A DNA stretch of 64,000 nucleotides, taken from a virus. The notes under the pieces are model-generated. The model was not told where the DNA came from, did no database searches, and was given only the letters and a program-made list of their open reading frames with translations. Shown in pieces: positions 1-7,000 of this stretch. Each line of letters begins with the position of its first letter. Position 1 is the first letter of the stretch. The translations under genes and the position numbers were made by a program. The DNA is taken from positions 1 through 64,000 of the IMG/VR virus record IMGVR_UViG_3300010401_000038; one strand, 5' to 3'.

Positions 1-150
1 ACGAACCCGCGCCGGCGCGGCCTGGACGGGCTCTACGAAGTCATCGACGGGACGAAGCGACGCATCGTCGAGACCCTGATCGAGATGCAGGTCCCGGTCT
101 CGCGAGACGCCCTCGCCGCGAACGAAGTCCTGCCGGCGGCGTACGAGTGA
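1..150 (+). CDS. C-terminal fragment of a small phage protein (5' end outside window)
   Basis: The frame is open from the first base to a TGA at 148-150 and gives 49 residues ending in LPAAYE. Codons end mostly in G or C, as in the neighbouring genes. The stop overlaps the next ATG by one base (TGATG), so the two are probably co-translated. No family is recognised and the N-terminus is missing. Confidence 0.6.
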   Translation, partial: TNPRRRGLDGLYEVIDGTKRRIVETLIEMQVPVSRDALAANEVLPAAYE

Positions 151-380
151 TGCCCGACGACCTCAATCCAATCGGCGACGATGCCCTGGAGGAGATCCGC
201 CAGGCCCTCTATCTGTCCACCACCAAGGAGGCGGCGTACCAGGTTCTCCGCGCCCTCCTCGCGCGAGAGGGGGAGCGTGTGGCGAGGGCGATTGCCGTAG
301 ATCTGACGCCGATGTCGATGCCGACAGAGCGCGCGATAGCCATCGTCCGCCGCCTGCTCGGCGTCAAGGAGGCGAAGTGA
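150..380 (+). CDS. Small acidic hypothetical protein
   Basis: A 76-residue protein starting MPDDLNPIGDDALEEIRQAL. I prefer ATG 150 to the GTG at 147 because it sits in a TGATG junction with the preceding gene. The sequence looks mainly helical, with alternating acidic and Ala/Leu/Arg segments, and has no Cys or membrane segment. It lies first in a run of overlapping early-type genes. Function unknown. Confidence 0.65.
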   Translation: MPDDLNPIGDDALEEIRQALYLSTTKEAAYQVLRALLAREGERVARAIAVDLTPMSMPTERAIAIVRRLLGVKEAK

Positions 381-757
381 GCGACAACCCGGAGGATGAC
401 TACGAGGACCGCGTGAAGAATCCGCTGCCACCGGAACCGCCGCCGATTCACGAGCCGCAGGCGCCCGCGCACATTGATGCCGCCGACTGCCCTGCGTGTC
501 CTCCGCGAAAGCAGGAACCCGCGTCGGAGGGCGAGTTGGAGAGGCTCATCGAGCTGATCACGCTCGGGCGTCAGGCTCCGTCCAGCGAGTGCAGGGCGTT
601 ACGTGACGCTATCAACAAGCAAATCGCTGCCGAGAGGACCGACGCCGCCCGACAGGAGCGCCGGAGGACGCTGGAGGAGGTGAAGCAGCGGTGGGGCTAT
701 GTCGATTCGATCGGACGCTGGCTCAACGAGAGAATCCGGGAGGCGGGCGGAGAATGA
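377..757 (+). CDS. Hypothetical protein, acidic/proline N-terminus and helical C-terminus
   Basis: A 126-residue protein from a GTG that overlaps the previous stop as GTGA. The first 45 residues are acidic and Pro-rich with a CPACPP segment; the rest is charged and probably helical (ERLIELITLGRQAP, RRTLEEVKQRWGYVD). No known family is recognised. Position between overlapping small genes supports translation as part of a polycistron. Confidence 0.65.
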   Translation: MSDNPEDDYEDRVKNPLPPEPPPIHEPQAPAHIDAADCPACPPRKQEPASEGELERLIELITLGRQAPSSECRALRDAINKQIAAERTDAARQERRRTLEEVKQRWGYVDSIGRWLNERIREAGGE

Positions 758-897
758 GCGCCAAGCGACGTACACCCAAGAAAGCAAGGCGACGCAGCGT
801 TGCCGCCGTGGTTCGTGAGGAACTGCTGTTGGATCGCCTGCGTCGGGAGTGCGCGCGAACGGAACGCGAGAATGAAGAACTCAGGAGGCGGCGATGA
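754..897 (+). CDS. Very basic 47-residue protein
   Basis: ATG 754 overlaps the previous stop as ATGA. The product begins MSAKRRTPKKARRRS and ends in a Leu/Glu/Arg helix (REELLLDRLRRECARTERE). Such a strongly basic tail plus short amphipathic helix could bind nucleic acid, but this is inference only. The longer in-frame extension from 691 lies inside the preceding gene and is rejected. Confidence 0.6.
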   Translation: MSAKRRTPKKARRRSVAAVVREELLLDRLRRECARTERENEELRRRR

Positions 898-1331
898 GTG
901 AGCAGACGTTGGACAAGACACTGGCGGCGCTCAAGGAGCGGCTCGCCTGCCACGACATCGGCGAGGCCCGCGCGATTCTCTCCCGCGCCCTGGCCGAGGC
1001 CGTCAGGGAGGCGGATCAGGCACGCCAAGACGCTGTGGAGGCATGGCATCGAATTACGCTCTGCGCCCAACATAACCGACTCGCTCAGACCAACACGCGC
1101 TGCATTGTGTGCGAGCGCGACGAGGCGAGGGACGAGAGGGATGTGCTTCGCGGCAGCGCCTATACGGCCGCTGAAGTGCGTGACCGGCTGGTTCGCTCGC
1201 TGGAGCAGCGCGCCGAGAAGGCCGAGGCCGAGTGTGTCTACTTGCAGGAGCGCCTTGAGAGGCACCACGTCGTCGGCGAAGATAAGGACTGCCTCTGCTA
1301 TCAGCCATCCAAGGAGCCGAGCCGTGATTGA
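894..1331 (+). CDS. Hypothetical helical protein with a paired-Cys motif
   Basis: A 145-residue protein whose ATG overlaps the previous stop (ATGA). It is rich in Ala, Arg and Glu and probably helical or coiled-coil. A central segment around residues 58-75 has C-x(14)-C-x2-C (CAQHN...TRCIVCERDE), which could hold a metal. No family is recognised. Confidence 0.65.
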   Translation: MSEQTLDKTLAALKERLACHDIGEARAILSRALAEAVREADQARQDAVEAWHRITLCAQHNRLAQTNTRCIVCERDEARDERDVLRGSAYTAAEVRDRLVRSLEQRAEKAEAECVYLQERLERHHVVGEDKDCLCYQPSKEPSRD

Positions 1332-1512
1332 CCGGGAGGAGGCCGATCTGATTCGTCTGGCGCGCGACCGCGAGTGGTCGAACCGCCTACAATCACAAGA
1401 CACCATGCACCCGGATTCACCAGATCTCGACGTGGCAATTGCGTGGTACGTAAGCGTCAAGCGTGCGGAGGCCCGCTGCTTCCAACAGTCGCCCGCGAAG
1501 GAGAGGAGATGA
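1324..1512 (+). CDS. Small hypothetical protein
   Basis: A 62-residue protein from GTG 1324, preceded by AAGGAG at a good distance and overlapping the previous gene by 8 bases. It starts MIDREEADLIRLARDREW and ends before the next overlapping ATG. Upstream codons in this frame belong to the neighbouring gene's shadow. Function unknown. Confidence 0.6.
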   Translation: MIDREEADLIRLARDREWSNRLQSQDTMHPDSPDLDVAIAWYVSVKRAEARCFQQSPAKERR

Positions 1513-1718
1513 GCGAACTCACTGACCGCGCGAAACTTGATCTGATCGAGGAGGCCGCGTTCGATCCGAGTCTGAGCGACTTCAGCGTGCGCGTGGTGGT
1601 GCAGAACATGACGCGCCCGTTGCCGCTGACCAAGAAAGACATGGAGTGGGCGCAAACCATCGTCGCCGGCATCGACAAGTCGCCCGCGAAGGCGGGAGGG
1701 GAGGGGAACAATGGCTAG
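1509..1718 (+). CDS. Small hypothetical protein
   Basis: A 69-residue protein starting MSELTDRAKLDLIEEAAF at an ATG that overlaps the previous stop and follows GGAGAGGAG. The C-terminal 15 residues are Gly/Lys/Ala-rich. It probably adopts a helical fold. No family recognised. Confidence 0.65.
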   Translation: MSELTDRAKLDLIEEAAFDPSLSDFSVRVVVQNMTRPLPLTKKDMEWAQTIVAGIDKSPAKAGGEGNNG

Positions 1719-1947
1719 CGCAGGAGTCATCTATCGCGAGGTTCGATTCAGGTTCGATGACGACCTAACGCAGGTTTATGTGCTGTGCGAGGCGACTGGC
1801 GATGCACCGATCGGCGTCCAGGGCTGGCATCACCGCGCATTTCCGCCGACGATGAACATGGAGCAGATCATCGACAAGACTTTCAAATGGTCCGGCGACA
1901 GCAACGATCATCCGCTCGCTTGGGGTCAGGAAGCGCCTCGTCCATGA
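1711..1947 (+). CDS. Small hypothetical protein
   Basis: A 78-residue protein, MASAGVIYREVRFRFDDD..., overlapping the previous gene by 8 bases with GGAGGGGAGG upstream. Alternating hydrophobic residues near the N-terminus suggest beta-strands. No family is recognised. Confidence 0.65.
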   Translation: MASAGVIYREVRFRFDDDLTQVYVLCEATGDAPIGVQGWHHRAFPPTMNMEQIIDKTFKWSGDSNDHPLAWGQEAPRP

Positions 1948-2159
1948 CCCCCTGGCGCAGGCTCGTGTGCTTCGTGGGGCATCGGTGGTCATGGCATATT
2001 CCGACAAGCCGCTTCGAGGTGCGCACCAACAAGGCTCGCGGAGTGACGAGGATTTACTCTCCCCTCGGGAACGCTCCATTCGCACAGGACGATCCGTGGG
2101 AGCTTGAGCTCGCCTTCTTCCAATGCTGGAAGTGCGGCAACAAGTGGCCCGCCCGATGA
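1944..2159 (+). CDS. Small protein with a CxxC zinc-type knuckle
   Basis: A 71-residue product from ATG 1944, overlapping the previous stop as ATGA. The C-terminus carries CWKCGNKW, the form of a zinc-ribbon half-site, and the N-terminus has a further Cys-x(2)-Gly-His segment (CFVGHRW) that could complete the site. Function unknown; possibly a small nucleic-acid or protein-binding factor. Confidence 0.6.
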   Translation: MTPWRRLVCFVGHRWSWHIPTSRFEVRTNKARGVTRIYSPLGNAPFAQDDPWELELAFFQCWKCGNKWPAR

Positions 2160-2356
2160 CCCGCCTCCGTCTCGCTCCAAATGGGTATTGGGTCGAGTGT
2201 TATGCCTGCGGTGGCACAGGAGAAGGCGATCACGACTGCGGAGAGGACTCCTGTTGTTGTCTTGATCCGGAGCCGGAATCCTGTATGCAATGCGATGGCG
2301 ACGGTGGCTGGTATCAAAAGGACGAGCCAGTGACCGACCAGGGTGACGAGCCATGA
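2156..2356 (+). CDS. DnaJ-type cysteine-rich zinc protein
   Basis: A 66-residue protein with CYACGGTGEG at the N-terminal side and CMQCDGDGGW at the C-terminal side. These are the CxxCxGxG repeats of the DnaJ central zinc domain, with an extra CCCL between them. There is no J domain. Free-standing DnaJ-zinc-finger proteins are common in phages; their targets are mostly unknown. The start overlaps the previous stop (ATGA). Confidence 0.7.
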   Translation: MTRLRLAPNGYWVECYACGGTGEGDHDCGEDSCCCLDPEPESCMQCDGDGGWYQKDEPVTDQGDEP

Positions 2357-2394
2357 TCCGTCTCGCTCTCTGCGCCGTGGGGATGGTGGAGTGA
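2353..2394 (+). CDS. Possible 13-codon coupling ORF
   Basis: ATG 2353 overlaps the preceding stop as ATGA, and its own stop overlaps the methyltransferase GTG as GTGA. The 13-codon peptide (MIRLALCAVGMVE) therefore tiles the gap between two genes exactly. Its main role may be to carry ribosomes into the methyltransferase start. Too short to judge as a protein. Confidence 0.35.
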   Translation: MIRLALCAVGMVE

Positions 2395-2936
2395 GCAGCA
2401 CGAACCGCGGCTCGAAGCGCGCCAAGGGCGATGCCTACATGACGCGGCCCCAGGACATTGAGGCGCTGCTCCGGCACGTCAAGCCTTGGGGGCGCGTCCT
2501 CGAGCCCTGCGCGGGGACCGGGAATATCGTCGATGCCCTCCAGCGTGTCGCCTGCGAATACGCGATCGAGTGGATCGACACCTACGAGCTCGCCAAGGGC
2601 CGCGACTTCCTCCTCGTCGGAGAAGGCCACTCGCGCTACGACTGGATCGTCACGAACCCGCCGTTCTCCCTCGCCGTCCCGTTCATCGACAAGGCGCTCA
2701 AACTGGCCGATCATGTCGCCATGCTCCTGCCGACCGGCTTCTACGCCAGCAAGGAGCGGTTCGAGTGGTGGCAGGACAAGCTGCCGACCGCGCAGTACAC
2801 GCTTCATCAGCGCCCCTGGTTCCTCGACTGGGACGGAAACCGCGTGCTCGGCAAGGACGGCAAGCCGGGGACCGACTCGGCGACCTATGCCTGGCTGGTG
2901 TGGTCTAGGCTGTATTCGGGGATTCACGTGATATGA
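2391..2936 (+). CDS. Adenine-specific (N6) DNA methyltransferase
   Basis: A 181-residue class I SAM-dependent methyltransferase. The SAM-binding motif I is VLEPCAGTGN near residue 38, and the catalytic motif IV is NPPF (IVTNPPFS) near residue 89, which marks an exocyclic-amine methylase. It is short, with little room for a separate target-recognition domain, and no restriction nuclease is adjacent. A solitary phage methylase of this kind most likely protects phage DNA or marks it. The start is the GTG at the GTGA junction; longer extensions are in the shadow of the previous gene. Confidence 0.85.
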   Translation: MSSTNRGSKRAKGDAYMTRPQDIEALLRHVKPWGRVLEPCAGTGNIVDALQRVACEYAIEWIDTYELAKGRDFLLVGEGHSRYDWIVTNPPFSLAVPFIDKALKLADHVAMLLPTGFYASKERFEWWQDKLPTAQYTLHQRPWFLDWDGNRVLGKDGKPGTDSATYAWLVWSRLYSGIHVI

Positions 2937-3277
2937 AGAAGAAGTACGTGCTGCACCCCGGACCTCTGTACAGCCGCACGGACGACGATGAGCACTTCGT
3001 CGGCGCGGCGGATCTCGCCAGGCTGTACCGTGTCCGCATGAGCGAGTGCTATGTCTACAAGGGGGACACGACCCCGCATCTTCTCGACCTTCCTGGGGTA
3101 ACCCACCTCTATCCGGACCATTTCGGCAAGTACTCACCCGCCGGCGACGCCGGCAAGGAGGCACCGTGCAAAAGATCCTCACTGCCTGGGCTTGGACATC
3201 CACCGCCGCCACCCTGCTCGCTCTTACGCTCGCGCTCGCCGCGCCGAAGACGTCAGCCCCGCCACTCCCGGACATGA
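2933..3277 (+). CDS. Hypothetical protein; C-terminal tail probably artefactual
   Basis: ATG 2933 overlaps the methyltransferase stop. The first ~75 residues (MKKKYVLHPGPLYSRTDDDE... to HLYPDHFGKY) look like a genuine compact protein. After 3166 the frame is Pro/Arg/Ser low-complexity and overlaps the next gene by 112 bases, unlike any other junction here. The real end may be near 3165 if a base is missing from the sequence. Function unknown. Confidence 0.5.
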   Translation: MKKKYVLHPGPLYSRTDDDEHFVGAADLARLYRVRMSECYVYKGDTTPHLLDLPGVTHLYPDHFGKYSPAGDAGKEAPCKRSSLPGLGHPPPPPCSLLRSRSPRRRRQPRHSRT

Positions 3278-3657
3278 GCGGAGACCGGACCTGCGTCTCC
3301 CTCTACGAGTTCGGGCCGGACGGGACCCTGGTTTTCGTCGGGGCCAGTGAGAGCCCGTCGTTCAAGGGACGCACCGAGGATCTCCCGAGCCTGATCGATG
3401 TCCACCTGCGGCACTCGTTCCAGTTCATCGGGCGCACCCACGGCAAGAGCGAGCGGTGGCTCGCGCAGCGGGACGCCGCGCCGATCACCCTGACCGACGG
3501 CCTCAACTACAGCCCCGAGTACGTCAGGACGGTCGGAGGGGGCGAGGGCGGAGCGGTGTGCTGGTGCGCGACGCCGACCCGCGGCGCGGACGATAAGACG
3601 ATCATCGGTTGCGACTTCCCGTGCGGGTCATGCGAGAAGTGCGTCGTCACGGGATGA
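3166..3657 (+). CDS. Exported or membrane-anchored Cys-rich protein
   Basis: GTG 3166 follows AAGGAGG at 7 bases. The 163-residue product begins with a hydrophobic segment (residues 8-27, TSTAATLLALTLALA) like a signal peptide or anchor, then a mixed domain ending in a Cys cluster (CWCATPT, CDFPCGSCEKC). The Cys pattern suggests disulphides or a metal site outside the cytoplasm. No family recognised. Confidence 0.6.
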   Translation: MQKILTAWAWTSTAATLLALTLALAAPKTSAPPLPDMSGDRTCVSLYEFGPDGTLVFVGASESPSFKGRTEDLPSLIDVHLRHSFQFIGRTHGKSERWLAQRDAAPITLTDGLNYSPEYVRTVGGGEGGAVCWCATPTRGADDKTIIGCDFPCGSCEKCVVTG

Positions 3658-4115
3658 TCGTCCTCGCTGTCGATCCGGGGACGCGCTGCGGCTTCGCCAT
3701 CGGAGGCGTTGGCGGAATATCGGGGACATGGGACCTCGCGCCGAAGCGTGGCGACTCGCCGGGGATGCGCTACATCTACCTGCGCACGAAACTCGAGTGG
3801 GTCCTGAACGCCTATTCCAACCTCGAGCTCGTGGCGTACGAGATGGCACACCACCGTGGCGGGGCCGCGACGGAGTACGCGATCGGTGTCGTGACCCACC
3901 TGCAGAGCTGGTGCGCCGAGCGCAATATCGAGCACGTCGCCGTTCACGCCGCCCAGGTCAAGCGGCACGCGACGGGACGCGGCAATGCGAAGAAGCCGGA
4001 GATGCTCGCGGCGGCCGAGAAGCGGTTCGGGTTCCGTCCGCAGTTCGATGACGAGGCGGACGCGCTGTGGATCCTGGACTACGCGATGAACGCGATCGCC
4101 AAGAGCGGCCAGTGA
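3654..4115 (+). CDS. RuvC-like Holliday-junction resolvase
   Basis: A 153-residue protein of the RNase H-like RuvC superfamily. The first strand carries VDPGTRCGFAI with the likely catalytic Asp7; an acidic residue follows in VAYEMAHHRGG; the C-terminal DDEADALWILDYA supplies the last acidic pair. The VKRHATGRGNAKK segment matches the family's basic loop. It would cleave branched recombination or replication intermediates before packaging. The start is ATG 3654 in an ATGA junction; the upstream extension is the previous gene's shadow. Confidence 0.85.
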   Translation: MIVLAVDPGTRCGFAIGGVGGISGTWDLAPKRGDSPGMRYIYLRTKLEWVLNAYSNLELVAYEMAHHRGGAATEYAIGVVTHLQSWCAERNIEHVAVHAAQVKRHATGRGNAKKPEMLAAAEKRFGFRPQFDDEADALWILDYAMNAIAKSGQ

Positions 4116-4276
4116 GGCGCCCGGTCATCGGCGCGGCAGTGTGGGGTTTCGTAGGAGCCGCCTTTGTGTTGAAATTCGGGGGCCGCGCGGACGCGCGCGC
4201 CGCGATCGCCGGCGGTGTCGGCTGCGCGGCGATCTACCTGATCGTCACCGTCATGCGGAGGATCGCCCGTGTCTGA
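4112..4276 (+). CDS. Small two-segment membrane protein
   Basis: A 54-residue protein from a GTG in a GTGA junction. Two hydrophobic stretches (residues 5-19 and 31-46) are separated by a charged Gly/Arg loop, consistent with a helical hairpin in the inner membrane. Function unknown; it lies outside the lysis region. Confidence 0.6.
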   Translation: MRRPVIGAAVWGFVGAAFVLKFGGRADARAAIAGGVGCAAIYLIVTVMRRIARV

Positions 4277-4514
4277 CCTCACGAACGCCCCGATCGCGCC
4301 CATCGGAATCCGCTGCCCTGGCTGTCCGGCCACCTTCGAGATCAGCATCCCGCGCAACCTTGCGGAGAGCACGGGGGGCATCAGCCCGGCTCACCCGATG
4401 TTCGCCGGCCTGCGCCAGCACCTCGCCACGACCGGTCACGCTGGGAGCCTCAACGGCGTCGTCAGCATCGACCAGCTCATCGAGGCGTTTCTGGCGACAG
4501 CGGCCGGGCAGTGA
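4269..4514 (+). CDS. Small protein with a CPGC motif
   Basis: An 81-residue protein from GTG 4269. It has CPGCPATFEI near residue 16 and a histidine further on (LATTGHAG), which together resemble a small zinc-binding module. Overlaps the previous gene by 8 bases. No family recognised. Confidence 0.6.
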   Translation: MSDLTNAPIAPIGIRCPGCPATFEISIPRNLAESTGGISPAHPMFAGLRQHLATTGHAGSLNGVVSIDQLIEAFLATAAGQ

Positions 4515-4725
4515 CCTGGCTGTATCGAGGCGTCAGCCAAGCTCTCGCGCGACGCGGGCTCTACCTGTGCCACGGTTGCCCGACCGTATTCACCGACGTT
4601 GTCGCAGCCACCTCGCAAGCGAGACCCTACAGGCCCGGTCGTGCCGCGCTGTGCCCCGCTGCGTCCACCGGATGCGGGTCGCGAAGTCCATCGCGCGCCA
4701 CTGGCGGAAGGTCGCCCGCGCATAA
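4511..4725 (+). CDS. Small zinc-finger-like protein with an apparent -1 frameshift
   Basis: Translation starts at GTG 4511 (GTGA junction) and reads LYLCHGCPTVFTDV. Around 4615-4625 the G/C-third-position pattern moves to the -1 frame, which then reads CRAVPRCVHRM... and stops at 4723-4725, just before the terminator. Joined, the two halves give about 71 residues with two Cys pairs, the layout of a zinc finger. The original frame would instead run on through the terminator to 4867 as low-complexity sequence. Either a base is missing or the ribosome shifts. Confidence 0.45.
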
Positions 4726-4757
4726 AAAGGCCGGGGGTCAGAACTGCACCCCCGGCC
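4724..4757 (-). terminator. Rho-independent terminator of the leftward operon
   Basis: A perfect 10-bp stem (4729-4738 with 4748-4757) and 9-base loop is followed on the - strand by five T residues (4724-4728 are A on the + strand). It sits where the leftward operon meets the rightward early genes. Confidence 0.75.
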
Positions 4758-4867
4758 GCGGGAACGAGCCCGGCTTGATCCGTACTACCGCAACGCCGGC
4801 CCCGCCACGTCGAGGCGCCCGCGCGCCCCATCGCCCCGTGGGTGATACGTTCGTGCCTGCCAGGTAG

Positions 4868-4897
4868 GAGCGCCCCATGACAGCGGGGGCGCCTTTG
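4868..4897 (+). terminator. Weak candidate terminator of the rightward early genes
   Basis: GCGCCCC (4870-4876) pairs with GGGGCGC (4886-4892) and is followed by only CTTT. It is correctly placed beyond the last rightward gene, but the T tract is short, so termination would be partial. Confidence 0.35.
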
Positions 4898-4987
4898 GGC
4901 TGTTAGGCGAGGAGGTTGGTGCGGTGTGGGGCGTGATCGTGGCGCCTGGGCCGGTTGCGCGCGGCCAGGAGCCCGATTTCGTCAGGG

Positions 4988-5062
4988 TCACCGGACCCTC
5001 ATGTAGACGAGCAGCAGCAGAGCCAGGAGGACGGCGCGCAGGACTGGCCAGGTCCGCCTCAC
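4988..5062 (-). CDS. Possible 24-residue single-span membrane peptide
   Basis: A GTG overlaps the stop of the Lar-like gene as GTGA. The peptide (VRRTWPVLRAVLLALLLLVY...) has a basic N-terminus and one hydrophobic helix. It is the last reading frame of the leftward operon. Very short, so support comes only from the junction and the hydrophobic pattern. Confidence 0.4.
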   Translation of the reverse strand: MRRTWPVLRAVLLALLLLVYMRVR

Positions 5063-5415
5063 CACAGCCGGCCCCACGCCCCGATCAGCAGGATCAGGTC
5101 GGCAAGGCTCAGGGCTACGAGCCCGGCCAGGACGCCGGCCGCGAAGCACATGCCCGGGTTGTCCCTGGCGAACGCGACCCACCAGCGTTCCCGCTTCGCC
5201 GGGGGCGGGTTGGCGCGCAGGAAGCGGCCGTTCGAGAGCGCCTCGATCGGCATGTTCCAGAGCTGGATCGCCCTGTCGGTCCGTGCATCCCACGGCCCGC
5301 GCGCGCCGCACGGGCACATGACCGACGCGCCGACGGTGGGGTGGAAGTGGTAGATCACGATGGGGATGTCGCCGCACCAGCCGCAGGGGCGCGGGTCCTT
5401 CTCAGATTTCAGCAC
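5059..5415 (-). CDS. Lar-like restriction-alleviation zinc ribbon fused to a membrane segment
   Basis: A 118-residue protein from GTG 5415, with AAGGAG upstream. The N-terminal half has the Lar-family pattern: PRPCGWCGDIP, then VMCPCGARGPWD, then an Ala/Ile-x-x-WN ending (AIQLWN). Lar of lambdoid Rac prophage moderates type I restriction in favour of DNA modification. Here a C-terminal hydrophobic helix (about residues 91-113) has been added, which most Lar proteins lack, so it may act at the membrane during DNA entry. The longer upstream frame is a shadow. Exact activity is inferred from family resemblance. Confidence 0.75.
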   Translation of the reverse strand: MLKSEKDPRPCGWCGDIPIVIYHFHPTVGASVMCPCGARGPWDARTDRAIQLWNMPIEALSNGRFLRANPPPAKRERWWVAFARDNPGMCFAAGVLAGLVALSLADLILLIGAWGRLW

Positions 5416-5723
5416 GTTACTCCTTTCCTCCGCGCCTCGTGGCGCAGCATGTGTCGATGCGCGGCTTCCGCGCCTATCAGGTTGTCGACCTTCTCCTGGG
5501 CCTCGCGCTTCGTCTTGAACAGCGGGAACCCCGCCGAGAGGGCCTTGCTCACCGTCCAGCCCCGCCCGATGCGCTCCACGAACTGCGCCCCGAACGCATG
5601 GCGGTGAACCAGGGCGTTCCACTCTGATTCGCTCAGGCGCCCGAGGCTCGTCTCGTAGGCGGTGTTACAGGTGGCGCACGGCAGCTCGTCCTCCTCGTAC
5701 ATTGGCATAGGGCGCTCCGTCAC
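5409..5723 (-). CDS. Hypothetical protein with a CATC knuckle
   Basis: A 104-residue protein from a GTG that overlaps the upstream gene's stop (GTGA). It has one CxxC motif (LPCATCNTAYET) near residue 17 and a basic helical C-terminus. The longer frame to 5798 is a shadow of the upstream gene. No family recognised. Confidence 0.6.
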   Translation of the reverse strand: MTERPMPMYEEDELPCATCNTAYETSLGRLSESEWNALVHRHAFGAQFVERIGRGWTVSKALSAGFPLFKTKREAQEKVDNLIGAEAAHRHMLRHEARRKGVTC

Positions 5724-6076
5724 GCCAGCCGTTTCAGGTTGCTCAAGAGAATCCGAACGCGCCCGATCGTGCTGTGCTGACAGTATTCGCCGTCGCATCC
5801 CTCCTCCTCACGGTGGCTGGCCACTTGGTAGACCTCGCCCCACTCGTCGAAGTCGTTGAGCAGCTCGCTCAAGAGAGCTAGCATCGTGGGCGCCGCGGCG
5901 GCGAAATGCGTGAAGTAGTCACAGTCGGTTGGATTGAAGTAGCCGCCCCCGCCGTTCTCTTTCGGCTTGAGGCACCGCTGAATCGTCACGAACGGCACAC
6001 CCTCCACCGCGATCAGCCGTCCGTCCTCGACCTTGTATCGGCCGCTCGGGATGCTGCGCCGGTATTCCTTCGGCAT
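5720..6076 (-). CDS. Hypothetical protein
   Basis: A 118-residue protein from ATG 6076 with a strong GGAGGT site upstream. The N-terminal part is beta-rich (GRYKVEDGRLIAVEGVPFVTI) and is followed by a helical segment (APTMLALLSELLNDFDEWGEVY). A late REEEGCDGEYCQH stretch could bind metal. Small phage proteins of this shape are common in early operons, but no function is known to me. Confidence 0.65.
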   Translation of the reverse strand: MPKEYRRSIPSGRYKVEDGRLIAVEGVPFVTIQRCLKPKENGGGGYFNPTDCDYFTHFAAAAPTMLALLSELLNDFDEWGEVYQVASHREEEGCDGEYCQHSTIGRVRILLSNLKRLA

Positions 6077-6147
6077 GGCCTACCTCCATCGTGCGGTAGC
6101 GCACGGCGGGCGGTCGCGTCCTCCACGGCGCGGCCGTCCTCTCTGCG

Positions 6148-6219
6148 TTACCTGCCGTGGAAGTGCTGGAAGAACTGCCAGGCCGTGCCACAGAAGTGCG
6201 CGAGCTGGTACCAGATCAT
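6148..6219 (-). CDS. Possible 23-residue aromatic peptide
   Basis: ATG 6219 follows GGGAGGTGATGG. The peptide MIWYQLAHFCGTAWQFFQHF is unusually rich in aromatic residues and could associate with membrane or protein. It fills an otherwise empty 160-base gap between two leftward genes. Evidence is limited to the ribosome-binding site and spacing. Confidence 0.35.
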   Translation of the reverse strand: MIWYQLAHFCGTAWQFFQHFHGR

Positions 6220-6236
6220 CGGGCCATCACCTCCCT

Positions 6237-6455
6237 TCAAATAGAATCGTCCGCGAGCGGACAGTCACGGAAGTGGCCGGCGGTCGAGCCACATTCGGAG
6301 CACACCCCGTCGTACCCCGTCCCGCAGTCGCCCTGCTCGCCGCAGGACGAGCACGGCGCCGCGTCGGTGCAGACGTGCGGGCACGACTTGTCGTTGCAGC
6401 ACATCCCCACGCCATCGCTCGAGGGTTCGGCCTCGCGGCCCCAGGTCAGGCTCAC
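6237..6455 (-). CDS. Small cysteine-rich protein
   Basis: A 72-residue protein from a GTG in a GTGA junction. It holds eleven Cys residues plus two His in the C-terminal 55 residues (CCNDKSCPHVC, CSSCGEQGDC, CSECGSTAGHFRDC), enough for two zinc knuckles. The longer in-frame extension to 6572 is a shadow. Function unknown. Confidence 0.6.
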   Translation of the reverse strand: MSLTWGREAEPSSDGVGMCCNDKSCPHVCTDAAPCSSCGEQGDCGTGYDGVCSECGSTAGHFRDCPLADDSI

Positions 6456-6772
6456 GACTGCACCGGCCAGATGAGGTCCATCGCCTCGTTGAGGTCCTCT
6501 GGCTCGATGTCGTCCCACCAATCCGCGAACCACGCGACCCCGTCGTCGTGCGGGCCGAAACCGCTCACCCACCCGCCGCTATAGGGGGCCGGCGATTCGC
6601 TTCGTGGGTGCAGCCCCATAGGACAGCGTGGTTCCCCGTCCGGGAATCCGCGCCACCGGAAGCTACTGCAAAAGTCGCCGACCCTCTCCCTGGTCGGCAG
6701 CGTTTGGGGGCGCGCGACGGTGGCGCGGATCTCTCGTACGACATCGCGTGCGGCGTCGGGTAGCGGATTCAT
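6452..6772 (-). CDS. Hypothetical protein
   Basis: A 106-residue protein from ATG 6772 with GAGGAGG upstream. It is Trp-rich in its acidic C-terminal third (VAWFADWWDDIEPEDLNEAM). No family is recognised; the next gene starts in its GTGA stop. Confidence 0.65.
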   Translation of the reverse strand: MNPLPDAARDVVREIRATVARPQTLPTRERVGDFCSSFRWRGFPDGEPRCPMGLHPRSESPAPYSGGWVSGFGPHDDGVAWFADWWDDIEPEDLNEAMDLIWPVQS

Positions 6773-7000
6773 CTATTCCTCCTCTGGCCCGAACAGGCGG
6801 GCCCTTTCGGTTGGGTGGTCGGTGAGGGTCTGGCGCAGGGCCGCACACAGGATGCCGTAGGCGCGGCGCACGGCCTTGCGGTTCCCCTTGCCGGGGAACG
6901 CGGAGGCCAAGCGGTCAGGGAAATGAACGACCTGCCCTGCGGCGATGGAAAGCCCCTGGGCCTGCTCGACGGTGAGCGTGACGCGGACGCGGGGTCTCAT
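6773..7000 (-). CDS. Small basic hypothetical protein
   Basis: A 75-residue protein whose ATG overlaps the upstream stop by one base. It opens with a beta-strand-like MRPRVRVTLTVEQAQGL and continues as a basic helical region. The EEQA-type segment resembles other short proteins of this operon (see 7799-8032). Function unknown. Confidence 0.6.
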   Translation of the reverse strand: MRPRVRVTLTVEQAQGLSIAAGQVVHFPDRLASAFPGKGNRKAVRRAYGILCAALRQTLTDHPTERARLFGPEEE

